Both the position numbers and the translations under genes were made by a program. 14,019 nucleotides of DNA from Candidatus Poseidoniaceae archaeon (GTDB lineage Archaea > Thermoplasmatota > Poseidoniia > Poseidoniales > Poseidoniaceae). The notes below the pieces were generated by a model that worked only from the letters and a program-made list of their open reading frames with translations, did no database searches and was not told the origin of the DNA. Below are positions 1 to 7,046 of the stretch, piece by piece (the first letter of the stretch is position 1; each line of letters opens with the position of its first letter). Where the stretch lies: contig DUHJ01000097.1 of the NCBI GenBank assembly GCA_013330925.1, positions 1-14,019 on the forward strand. Direction: 5' to 3'.

Positions 1-216
1 CAAATCATCGAACAATGGCCCGAGGCGAACCAAACCGAGCATCGTGGGGGGAAGTGATTCATCGTAATCCCAAGGCGCAGCAACCCCTCCGAAGCCGTAC
101 TTGCTTGCCTGCATGGCGTCGAGCAAGTGGTCGCCCCGTCGTTGCAGCCAACGGCGGAAGAGCAGCACGCCTCCACCGAGGCCCAGTGCTGCCACGCCCC
201 AAACCCAGGCATCCAT
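1..216 (-). CDS. Partial unrecognised single-TM protein (N-terminal 72 codons)
   Basis: An open minus-strand frame starts at ATG 216-214 and is still open at the left edge, giving 72 visible residues. Residues about 4-20 (WVWGVAALGLGGGVLLF) form a hydrophobic, glycine-rich segment followed at once by RRWLQRR. This suggests a single N-terminal membrane anchor with a positive-inside flank and a cytoplasmic remainder. The following part contains an aromatic/acidic stretch (APWDYDES) and a PPTMLGLVRLGPLFDDL tail. No family is recognised. It lies 44 bp downstream of the korB stop on the same strand, so it is probably co-transcribed with korAB. An SD-like CTCCTT (plus strand, 235-240; AAGGAG on the minus strand) is 18 nt from the ATG, longer than usual. 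No in-frame alternative start lies between them, so I keep the ATG. The function is unknown. Confidence 0.6.
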   Translation of the reverse strand, partial: MDAWVWGVAALGLGGGVLLFRRWLQRRGDHLLDAMQASKYGFGGVAAPWDYDESLPPTMLGLVRLGPLFDDL

Positions 217-260
217 AGGATTGACTTGTCCCGGCTCCTTTAGAGCAGTTCCGGCTGCGC

Positions 261-1319
261 TCAGGCGTCTCGGAAGCGGGCGATGACGCCCTCCAGCGCT
301 TCTGCGGAGGGCCGCAGGTCGTCGGTTCCAAGGTCGATGAGGGCCTTTTCAGGGAGGTTCAGCACCTCGTGCATCGTCGGTTGGTTGCCGTCAAAGTAGA
401 GCAAACCGGTGACGTGATGATCTTCGGAATCGGCCTTGTGAAGGGCCGAAAGGGCCGCAACAGCGTCTGAGGGGTCGTGTTCCGCATCGATGGTCTCCAA
501 TCGGATGGTGGATCCGTCGTGCAGGGTGATGTCCACAAAGTGGCCTTCAGGCACTTCGACTTCTTCGATTGGCATGCGCTGAGGGATGTAATCCGGCATG
601 TGGAGGGTGACTTCGTTTTCCTTGACGTAGCCGTACGATTTGTAGGACTCGTCGTTGTTGTTGAAGGTCACACAAGGCGAGATGACGTCAATGAGGGCGA
701 AGCCCTTGTGGGCCATGGCCGCCTTCAGGAGCGCCGTCAATTGTTTCTTTGAGCCGGAGAAGGAACGGGCCACGAAGGTGCAACCGAGGTTGATCGCCAT
801 GGCGCAGAGGTCGATGGGTTGCTGCTTGTTGGGGCGCCCCTTCTTCTTCTTCGAACCGACTTCGGCGGTGGCGGAGTACTGACCCTTCGTCAGGCCGTAC
901 ACACCGTTGTTCTCGACGATGTAGACCATGTCCAGGTTCCTTCGAATGGCGTGGATGAGTTGGCCGATGCCGATCGAGGCGCTGTCGCCGTCTCCGGACA
1001 CGCCCAGGTAGGTCAATTCACCGTTGACGGCGGCCGCTCCAGTGGTCACCGAGGGCATGCGACCGTGGACGGTGTTGAATCCATGCGATTGGCCGAGGTA
1101 GTACGCCGGAGTCTTGGAGGAACATCCGATGCCGGACATCTTCGCGATGCGGTGCGGCTCGATGCCGTTTTCCCACGCGGCCTTGATGATGACCGAGGAG
1201 ATCTGATCGTGGCCACATCCGGGGCACAGCGAGGAAGGGCCGCCCTTGTAGGCGTCGACGGGCTGGTCGATGATGTTGAGCTTCACGGGTCGGGCCTTTC
1301 GTGCAGGGGCGTCGCTCAT
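261..1319 (-). CDS. korB: 2-oxoacid:ferredoxin oxidoreductase beta subunit (2-oxoglutarate-type KorB)
   Basis: The 352-aa beta subunit binds thiamine diphosphate and one [4Fe-4S] cluster. With KorA it converts a 2-oxoacid, most likely 2-oxoglutarate, plus CoA to the acyl-CoA and CO2 while reducing ferredoxin in the cytoplasm. Seen in the sequence: CPGCGH at 32-37, C66 in GIGCSS, and C216 in ISPCVTF. Their spacing matches the four cluster-ligand cysteines known in two-subunit archaeal OFORs. HGRMP is at 85-89. The TPP motif runs from GDGD (109-112) to NNGVYGLTKGQ (137-147). A lysine-rich loop (GSKKKKGRPNK) follows; from memory, similar loops occur in aerobic KorB proteins. Length is normal for KorB. 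The start ATG overlaps the korA stop (ATGA) and has a strong Shine-Dalgarno site 6 nt upstream, so translation is probably coupled. Substrate specificity (2-oxoglutarate versus pyruvate or broad) is inferred from family resemblance and the nearby aconitase. Confidence 0.93.
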   Translation of the reverse strand: MSDAPARKARPVKLNIIDQPVDAYKGGPSSLCPGCGHDQISSVIIKAAWENGIEPHRIAKMSGIGCSSKTPAYYLGQSHGFNTVHGRMPSVTTGAAAVNGELTYLGVSGDGDSASIGIGQLIHAIRRNLDMVYIVENNGVYGLTKGQYSATAEVGSKKKKGRPNKQQPIDLCAMAINLGCTFVARSFSGSKKQLTALLKAAMAHKGFALIDVISPCVTFNNNDESYKSYGYVKENEVTLHMPDYIPQRMPIEEVEVPEGHFVDITLHDGSTIRLETIDAEHDPSDAVAALSALHKADSEDHHVTGLLYFDGNQPTMHEVLNLPEKALIDLGTDDLRPSAEALEGVIARFRDA

Positions 1320-3103
1320 GCTTCCACCTCCTCGATGGTCTTCATGATTTGATCCGCGTAAATCGAGGCACGCGGGGGCATGCCGTCGGAATACGCGACG
1401 GAGTGAACACGGTCCACGAGGTGGTTGGGCAGCTCGCGGCGCATGATGCCCCAGAGTTGCCCGTCTCGGTTGATCTCCAGCACGATGACGGTCTTGTGAC
1501 GCGCGCAGAAGGCCTCAACTTCGCTGTGGAGCGGGAGGCTGCGCACACGGCATTGGCTCACCTTGCGGCCTTTGGCTTCGATGATGTCGTCGATTTCTTG
1601 GATGGTGTTCTCCATGCTGCCAAAGTAGACGATGCCGACGTCGCATTCCTCTTCTTCCCGTAGAATGGGAGCGGGGAGGTGGTCGCGGGCGCCGTCGATC
1701 TTGCGGCGGAGCCGGTCCATCAGGTCGAGGTAAATGTGGGACTTCTCGGAATAGACGCCGTAGGGGTCGTGTCCGGTTCCACGGTAGAGGATGGGGGCCA
1801 TTCCGCTGCCGGGCAAGGTGCGGTAAGGGATGCCGTCGCCGTCCACGTCGCGGTAGCGGCCAAAGTCCTCCATGGCCTCGAAGATGTCCCGCTCGCGAAT
1901 GACCTTGCCACGGTCCATCGGTACGTCGGGGTAGGTGAAGCCTTCACAGGCCCATCGGTTCATCCCAAGGTCAAGGTCGGAGAGGCCGAAGACCGGGGTT
2001 TGGAAACGTTCGGACACGTCGAAGGCGCGCCAGCCGAATTCGAAGCACTCCTCGACGGTACCAGGGATGAGCACGATGTGCTGGGTGTCCCCGTGGCTGC
2101 CTTCGTAGAGCATCTGAAGGTCGGATTGTTGGGTGCGGGTGGGCAGACCGGTCGAGGGTCCGACGCGGTTGACGTCCCAGAACACCGACGGAACCTCGGC
2201 GAAGTACGCCAATCCGATGAATTCCTGCATCAGGGAAATGCCGGGTCCGGAAGTCGCCGTCATGCCACGTGCTCCGGCCCATCCTGCGCCGATGACCATG
2301 CCGGCCGCTGCCAGCTCGTCTTCGGCCTGAATCACGGCGCAGGTGGCTTCCCCGTCATCGTTGATCCTCAATTCAGGGATCCATCCGATGATGCCCTCAG
2401 CCAAACTGGAGGACGGCGTGATGGGGTACCAGGCAAGCATTTGCACCCCACCAAAGAGGGCGCCGAGGGCCGCAGCCTCGTTGCCTTCCATGAAGAAGCG
2501 GCCTTGGTTGCTGCCACGTGCTGCCACCTCATAGGGGTCGGTCTTGGTCAGGTGTTCTCGGGCGTGGTCCCGGCCGAGGTGGAAGGCGGTGGTGTTGAGT
2601 TCGATGGCCGAAGCCTTGCCCTTGAACTGCTTTCCAATGGCCTCAACGACGGCCACCTCGTCGATGCCGAGCAATTCAGCAAGCACGCCGACGTAGATCA
2701 CGTTCGTGATCATGCGGGCCAACTTGGCGTTCACGCCGCGGGCCATCTTGGTCATCGGGACGGGGTACGAGATGACGTCCTCGCGGTCCATGGGCTTCTT
2801 CGCGTCGCTGTTCCAAACGACGACGCTACCGGGCTCAAGTTGTGCCAGGTCGTCTTCCCACGTGGCGGGGTTGACGAGCACTTGGATGTGGGTCCTGTCG
2901 CCAGGGGCTTGGTAGCCGGCGTCCGACAGCCGAACGATGTACCATGTTGGGAGGCCGGAAATGTTGGACGGGAAGAGGTTCTTCCCGCTGACTTCGATGC
3001 CCATGTTGAACAAGGACTGCAGCAGGATGAGGTTGGCCGACTGAGAGCCTGTTCCGTTCGCGGTAGCGATGTTGATGGTGAAGTCATTGACGATGGCGTC
3101 CAT
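1316..3103 (-). CDS. korA: 2-oxoacid:ferredoxin oxidoreductase alpha subunit, fused gamma-alpha (KorA)
   Basis: The 595-aa subunit is the partner of KorB. The N-terminal part (about residues 5-175) is the gamma domain, with the glycine-rich ATANGTGSQSANLIL stretch and the SGKNLFPSNISGLPTWY signature. The alpha (pyrimidine-binding) domain begins near residue 200 with the GRFFMEGNEAAALGA stretch and carries YPITPSS at 226-232, the substrate/TPP-contacting motif of this superfamily. Gamma-alpha fusion and length match two-subunit KorAB enzymes, which have no separate delta ferredoxin subunit; none is seen here. I chose ATG 3103-3101 because GAGG lies 7 nt upstream (3111-3114) and family members start close to the NDFTINIATANGTGSQ block. 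In-frame alternatives are ATG 3127 and TTG 3130, adding 8-9 residues (MKAPRGST) with a weaker ribosome site. It is the first gene of the korA-korB-TM protein operon and is divergent from the cyclophilin gene. Confidence 0.93.
   Translation of the reverse strand: MDAIVNDFTINIATANGTGSQSANLILLQSLFNMGIEVSGKNLFPSNISGLPTWYIVRLSDAGYQAPGDRTHIQVLVNPATWEDDLAQLEPGSVVVWNSDAKKPMDREDVISYPVPMTKMARGVNAKLARMITNVIYVGVLAELLGIDEVAVVEAIGKQFKGKASAIELNTTAFHLGRDHAREHLTKTDPYEVAARGSNQGRFFMEGNEAAALGALFGGVQMLAWYPITPSSSLAEGIIGWIPELRINDDGEATCAVIQAEDELAAAGMVIGAGWAGARGMTATSGPGISLMQEFIGLAYFAEVPSVFWDVNRVGPSTGLPTRTQQSDLQMLYEGSHGDTQHIVLIPGTVEECFEFGWRAFDVSERFQTPVFGLSDLDLGMNRWACEGFTYPDVPMDRGKVIRERDIFEAMEDFGRYRDVDGDGIPYRTLPGSGMAPILYRGTGHDPYGVYSEKSHIYLDLMDRLRRKIDGARDHLPAPILREEEECDVGIVYFGSMENTIQEIDDIIEAKGRKVSQCRVRSLPLHSEVEAFCARHKTVIVLEINRDGQLWGIMRRELPNHLVDRVHSVAYSDGMPPRASIYADQIMKTIEEVEA
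1326..1331 (-). promoter_or_regulatory. Shine-Dalgarno site of korB inside the korA 3' end
   Basis: The minus strand reads GAGGAGGTGG just before the korB ATG. The GGAGGT core is complementary to the archaeal/bacterial 16S 3' end and sits 6 nt from the start. With the 4-bp ATGA overlap (1316-1319) it fixes the korB start and indicates coupled translation with korA. The first genes of transcription units in this window lack such a clear site. Confidence 0.65.
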
Positions 3104-3250
3104 GGTGCTGCCTCGTGGTGCTTTCATCAAGTCCCCGAAAGGTTCGACGCTCCGCGACCTGAGGCCGTCGCCTCAGACCTTTGAACATGACGCCACCGCG
3201 AACGTACAATTTGGAGGGACATCTCAAAATGGGAGGGTTCATCGCGAACC
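3104..3250. promoter_or_regulatory. Divergent intergenic region between korA and the cyclophilin gene
   Basis: These 147 bp must hold the promoters of both the korAB operon (leftward) and the cyclophilin gene (rightward). The most AT-rich part is around TACAATTT (3205-3212), a TATA-like candidate that would give a short leader for the rightward gene. A second candidate, TCAAAAT (about 3224-3230), lies at the distance expected for a leaderless transcript starting at the ATG. A GGGAGGG (3231-3237) sits 13-14 nt before the cyclophilin ATG, rather far for a ribosome site. I found no convincing TATA box for korA. The elements are candidates only. Confidence 0.4.
3159..3176. repeat. Short inverted repeat in the divergent promoter region
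   Basis: CTGAGGC (3159-3165) and GCCTCAG (3170-3176) are perfect 7-bp arms around a CGTC loop. There is no T-tract on either side, so it does not look like a terminator. Its place between two divergent genes, 56 nt upstream of the korA ATG and 74 nt upstream of the cyclophilin ATG, would suit an operator for a dimeric regulator or a hairpin in the korA leader. Both uses are guesses. Confidence 0.35.
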
Positions 3251-4291
3251 ATGGCGAGCGAGAAGGTCCAGAAGGCTTGGAGCCGTGCAGAAGCGGACAT
3301 CAAGAAAGGCAACTACGCAGGTGTCTTGCCCTTGCTGGAAGAAATCGACGCCGAAGGTCAGCACGCCATGACGTGGTACTTGGCAGGCCTTGCACGTCGT
3401 GAGGAAGCCAAAGCCTCCGGTGCTGCGTCCACCTACCGGAAGGCGGCCAAGAACCTCCGCACGGCGATGCACATGGATCGCCGCACCAAGCGTTACAACT
3501 CCGCCTACAACGAGTTGCTGAACGAAATGACCGAGAAGCGCATCGGCGAGTACCTCATTCCACCCCTGCTCAAGGACGGCACGCCCACCCTGACCTCCTT
3601 CGGTCTGATGGGCGCCGTGTTCCTGGCGGTCTTGTTTGTCTTGAGTCAGGCCGGCAACAGTCCTGCATTAACGGGCGACGAGGTGGTTCGGATGTCCTTG
3701 ACGTGGACCGACGCCGACGGCACCGATCGCTCTGGGGATGTGACCATCCAGATTCATGCAGACGCACCCTCCCATGCCTCCTCCTTCATGCAGCACGTGA
3801 ACGAGGGCACCTACGACGGGACCATCTTCCATCGCGTGATTGACGACTTCATGATCCAAGGCGGCGATTTCGAGAACAGCGACGGTACGGGTGGCTACGC
3901 CGCCTCATGGTTCGGTCATTGTGGGCCAAACGGCCAGGCCGAACCCTCCTCCAGCGCGTGCGACCAAACGCAGTACACCCTGCCGGACGAAGTCGATAAC
4001 GGTCGCCTGCATGACGTCTGCACCCTCTCCATGGCGAAGACCCAATCCCCCAACACGGGCGGCAGCCAGTTCTTCCTCATCCCTGAGGACAGCAACGAAG
4101 GACAGGGGCCAAGTTGGCTTGACGGGCAGCACACCGTCTTCGGTACCATCACCGACGGCTGCGAGCACGTGACCTCCATCTCCGAAATTCAAACCGACGG
4201 TCAATCCAACAGCGACCCCGTCCACCAGGTGACCTTGGTGGAAGCCGTGTCCATGGGCGCGGACGACACGCCGTGGTACGTCTTCTGGTGA
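3251..4291 (+). CDS. Membrane-anchored cyclophilin-type peptidyl-prolyl cis-trans isomerase
   Basis: This 346-aa protein has three parts. Residues 1-110 are a charged, helical, TPR-like cytoplasmic region (AWSRAEADIKKGNYAGVLPLLEE; TYRKAAKNLRTAM). Residues about 116-134 are one membrane segment (SFGLMGAVFLAVLFVLSQA). Residues about 143-335 are a cyclophilin domain, probably outside the cell. The catalytic set can be matched to human CypA: FHRVIDDFMIQGGDF (193-207) supplies R195, F200 and Q203; the MAKTQSPNTGGSQFFL block (261-276) supplies A262, Q273 and F275; WLDGQHTVFG (289-298) supplies W289, L290 and H294. The domain therefore looks active for proline isomerisation, presumably folding exported proteins. 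It contains four cysteines (C224, C237, C257, C304), two in an insert after FENSDGTGGY, which could form disulfides outside the cell. It is divergent from korA; acnA follows after 49 bp, probably with its own promoter. The topology is inferred, with no cleavable signal. Confidence 0.88.
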   Translation: MASEKVQKAWSRAEADIKKGNYAGVLPLLEEIDAEGQHAMTWYLAGLARREEAKASGAASTYRKAAKNLRTAMHMDRRTKRYNSAYNELLNEMTEKRIGEYLIPPLLKDGTPTLTSFGLMGAVFLAVLFVLSQAGNSPALTGDEVVRMSLTWTDADGTDRSGDVTIQIHADAPSHASSFMQHVNEGTYDGTIFHRVIDDFMIQGGDFENSDGTGGYAASWFGHCGPNGQAEPSSSACDQTQYTLPDEVDNGRLHDVCTLSMAKTQSPNTGGSQFFLIPEDSNEGQGPSWLDGQHTVFGTITDGCEHVTSISEIQTDGQSNSDPVHQVTLVEAVSMGADDTPWYVFW

Positions 4292-4312
4292 ATCGCCTCC
4301 CCATCCGTGCCG

Positions 4313-4320
4313 TTATAGAT
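4313..4320 (+). promoter_or_regulatory. TATA-like box of acnA (probable leaderless promoter)
   Basis: TTATAGAT is the only clear AT-rich element in the 49-bp gap before acnA. It begins 28 bp upstream of the ATG at 4341, the distance at which archaeal TATA boxes place the transcription start on the start codon itself. The gap holds no Shine-Dalgarno sequence. Together these point to a leaderless mRNA, a common arrangement in Thermoplasmatota and halophiles. Confidence 0.5.
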
Positions 4321-4340
4321 GGCCGTTCTGTCGCCCAGCC

Positions 4341-7010
4341 ATGGCGACCATCGACCCCTTCTCCGCGCGCCGCGAACTGCCGCACGGCGGTCATTACTAC
4401 GCCCTTGACGCCCTCGATGCTGCAGGCGTGGACACCGCCTCGCTCCCGTACAGCGTGCGCGTGCTCCTCGAGGGTGCGCTGCGCAACCTCGACGGTTTCC
4501 TCATCCGCGAGGAGGACGTCCGGACCATCGCCGGCTGGACCGCCGACGGCGAGCGTGGGGAGATTCCTTTCCGTCCTTCCCGCGTGATTCTTCAGGACTT
4601 CACCGGCGTGCCCGCGGTGGTGGACCTTGCCGCCCTTCGTGACGCCATGGTGGAGATGGGCGGCGACGCCGAGCGCGTCAACCCCCAGGTTCCAGTGGAC
4701 CTGGTCATCGATCACTCTGTGCAAGTCGACGTTTCGGGTTCTCATGCTGACGCGCTCGACCTGAACCTCGACATCGAGTACCACAGGAACGCGGAGCGCT
4801 ACACCTTCCTGAAGTGGGGCCAGCAGAGCCTCAGCGATTTCCGAGCCGTGCCTCCCTCGCGAGGGATTGTGCACCAAGTGAACTTGGAGTTCCTGGCCTC
4901 GGTCGCGCGTCAAGAAGACGGCGTTTGGCTTGCCGACACCTTGGTCGGCACCGACTCCCACACGACGATGGTCAACGGTCTTGGCGTGTTGGGCTGGGGC
5001 GTCGGTGGCATCGAGGCTGAAGCCGTGATGCTCGGCCAACCGATCTACATGCTCGCACCGGACGTGGTCGGCGTTCGCTTGGTGGGGGAACTCAATCCCG
5101 GGGTCACCGCCACCGACATGACGCTCCGCATCGTGGAAATGCTGCGCGAGCACGGCGTGGTCGGCAAATTCGTCGAGTTCTTTGGAGCCGGCATGGTCGC
5201 CCTTTCGCTGGCCGACCGAGCCACCATCGCCAACATGGCGCCCGAATACGGCGCGACGTGCGGCTTCTTCCCAGTGGACGATCGCACCCTCGAATACATG
5301 CACTTGACCGGCCGCGAAGCCGAACACGTGGCGGGCGTGGAAGCCTACTGCCGCGCACAAGGCCTGTGGTACGACAGCGCGGATGCGGAGAAGGCGTACA
5401 CCGACGTGCTTGAGCTCGACCTCTCCACCGTCAAGCCCGCTCTGGCCGGGCCGAAGCGCCCTCAGGACCGTGTCGACCTTGACGAGATGCGCGATCACTT
5501 CATCGAGAGCCTGACCGCTCCGCTCGGCCTCCATGGCCACGGTTTGGAGGCAAGCGACCTCTCCCGCTCCGCCATCGTCGAGGACGAAGGCGGCATGTAC
5601 GATTTGAACCACGGCGACGTCGTCATCGCGGCCATCACCTCCTGCACCAACACGTCGAACCCCGACGTGATGCTGGCCGCGGGCCTGCTGGCGCGCAACG
5701 CCCGAGCCCGAGGCCTCGGGGTCAAGCCCTGGGTCAAAACCTCCTTGGCGCCGGGCAGCCGTGTGGTCACGGAATACTACGAGGCCACCGGATTGGACGA
5801 AGACCTCTCGGCCATGGGATTCAACGTGGTCGGATACGGGTGCACCACCTGCATTGGGAACTCAGGACCCTTGCCCGAAGCCATCGATGCGGCCGTTGAT
5901 GAGGCCGGTTTGGTCGTCGGTTCCGTGATTTCCGGCAACCGGAATTTCGAAGGCCGTGTTCACAGCAAGGTCAAGGCCTCGTACCTCGCATCACCTCCCC
6001 TTGTGGTGGCCTATGCCATCTGTGGGACCCTCGACCTTGACCTGACCACCGAACCCCTCGGGCACGATGCCGAAGGTCGTCCAGTCATGCTCGACGAGGT
6101 GTGGCCCTCTGACGAGGAGATCGCTGCGGCCCGCACGGCCATCACGCCCTCGATGTTCCGCGACCGGTACAAGGACGCGATGAGCGAACCCCGGTGGGAC
6201 AGCATTCCTTCGGAACCCTCGCCCCTCTATACGTGGCAGGACGATTCAACCTACATCCGCCTGCCCACCTTCTTCCAAGGTCTGGGGCCTGAGGCGCCTC
6301 CCATCGAACCGATCGAGCACGCCAGGGTGCTGCTGAAACTCGGTGATTCAATCACCACCGACCACATCTCGCCCGCCGGAGCCATCCTAAAGAGCGGCCC
6401 AGCAGGGCGCTGGTTGCAAGAACAGGGCGTTGAAAAGGGCGATTTCAACTCCTTTGGCAGCCGACGTGGCAACCACGAGGTGATGATGCGTGGCACCTTC
6501 GCCAACGTCCGCATTCGCAACGAATTGGCCCCTGGCACCGAAGGCGGGTGGTCCATTGACCACGCCACAGGCGAGGTCATGTCCGTGTACGAGGCTGCCC
6601 AGAACGCAGATGGCCCGATGGTCGTGTTGGCAGGTTCACAGTACGGAACAGGGTCCTCGCGCGACTGGGCCGCCAAAGGCACCTACCTCCTCGGCGTGAA
6701 AGCGGTCATCGCCACGTCCTTCGAGCGCATCCACCGCTCCAACCTTGTCGGCATGGGGGTTCTCCCGTTGACCTTCGTGGACGGACAGAGCCACGCTTCG
6801 CTTGGCTTGGACGGCAGCGAGGCATTCAGCATCCCCATCACCGATGACGTGCAGCCATTGCAACGCCTTACTGTGACGGCGATGCATGCGGAGCGTGGCG
6901 AGACCTCCTTCGAGGTCGACGTGCGTTTGGACACGCCTGTGGAAGTGGACTACTACCGCAACGGCGGCATCCTGCACACGGTGCTGCGCCAGATGGCAGC
7001 CGACGTCTGA
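4341..7010 (+). CDS. acnA: Aconitate hydratase A (aconitase, AcnA/IRP type)
   Basis: Aconitase interconverts citrate and isocitrate through cis-aconitate in the TCA cycle, using a cytoplasmic [4Fe-4S] cluster. The 889-aa length is that of AcnA/IRP-type enzymes (about 890). The domain order is normal. Seen: TDSHTTMVNGLGVLGWGVGG near 204-223; SCTNTS with cluster ligand C435; GYGCTTCIGNSGP with ligands C501 and C504; SGNRNFEGRVH (531-541). The mobile C-terminal domain has GDSITTDHISPAGAI (668-682), NSFGSRRGNHEVMMRGTFAN (703-722) and the substrate-binding GSQYGTGSSRDWAAKGTYLL block (765-784). All three cluster cysteines are present and no break is seen, so the enzyme should be functional. The ATG at 4341 is supported by the TATA-like box upstream; the preceding cyclophilin gene ends 49 bp earlier. 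The next gene follows after 36 bp and may share its transcript. KorAB lies a few kilobases away on the other strand. Confidence 0.97.
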   Translation: MATIDPFSARRELPHGGHYYALDALDAAGVDTASLPYSVRVLLEGALRNLDGFLIREEDVRTIAGWTADGERGEIPFRPSRVILQDFTGVPAVVDLAALRDAMVEMGGDAERVNPQVPVDLVIDHSVQVDVSGSHADALDLNLDIEYHRNAERYTFLKWGQQSLSDFRAVPPSRGIVHQVNLEFLASVARQEDGVWLADTLVGTDSHTTMVNGLGVLGWGVGGIEAEAVMLGQPIYMLAPDVVGVRLVGELNPGVTATDMTLRIVEMLREHGVVGKFVEFFGAGMVALSLADRATIANMAPEYGATCGFFPVDDRTLEYMHLTGREAEHVAGVEAYCRAQGLWYDSADAEKAYTDVLELDLSTVKPALAGPKRPQDRVDLDEMRDHFIESLTAPLGLHGHGLEASDLSRSAIVEDEGGMYDLNHGDVVIAAITSCTNTSNPDVMLAAGLLARNARARGLGVKPWVKTSLAPGSRVVTEYYEATGLDEDLSAMGFNVVGYGCTTCIGNSGPLPEAIDAAVDEAGLVVGSVISGNRNFEGRVHSKVKASYLASPPLVVAYAICGTLDLDLTTEPLGHDAEGRPVMLDEVWPSDEEIAAARTAITPSMFRDRYKDAMSEPRWDSIPSEPSPLYTWQDDSTYIRLPTFFQGLGPEAPPIEPIEHARVLLKLGDSITTDHISPAGAILKSGPAGRWLQEQGVEKGDFNSFGSRRGNHEVMMRGTFANVRIRNELAPGTEGGWSIDHATGEVMSVYEAAQNADGPMVVLAGSQYGTGSSRDWAAKGTYLLGVKAVIATSFERIHRSNLVGMGVLPLTFVDGQSHASLGLDGSEAFSIPITDDVQPLQRLTVTAMHAERGETSFEVDVRLDTPVEVDYYRNGGILHTVLRQMAADV

Positions 7011-7046
7011 CGGTGGCTTGAAGTCACACCTGCCTCAGCCCTGCGC

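Noticed and set aside
819..1352. 177-codon plus-strand open frame
   Set aside because: It is antisense to the TPP and Fe-S motifs of korB, with no independent support.
1679..3184. 501-codon plus-strand open frame opposite korA
   Set aside because: It lies entirely antisense to the well-supported korA gene. The product lacks recognisable motifs and looks like a mirror of GC-rich codons.
4149..5612. 487-codon minus-strand open frame across the cyclophilin end and acnA
   Set aside because: It overlaps two confidently identified genes. Its His/Val/Gly-rich composition is typical of the reverse complement of acidic, GC-rich coding sequence.
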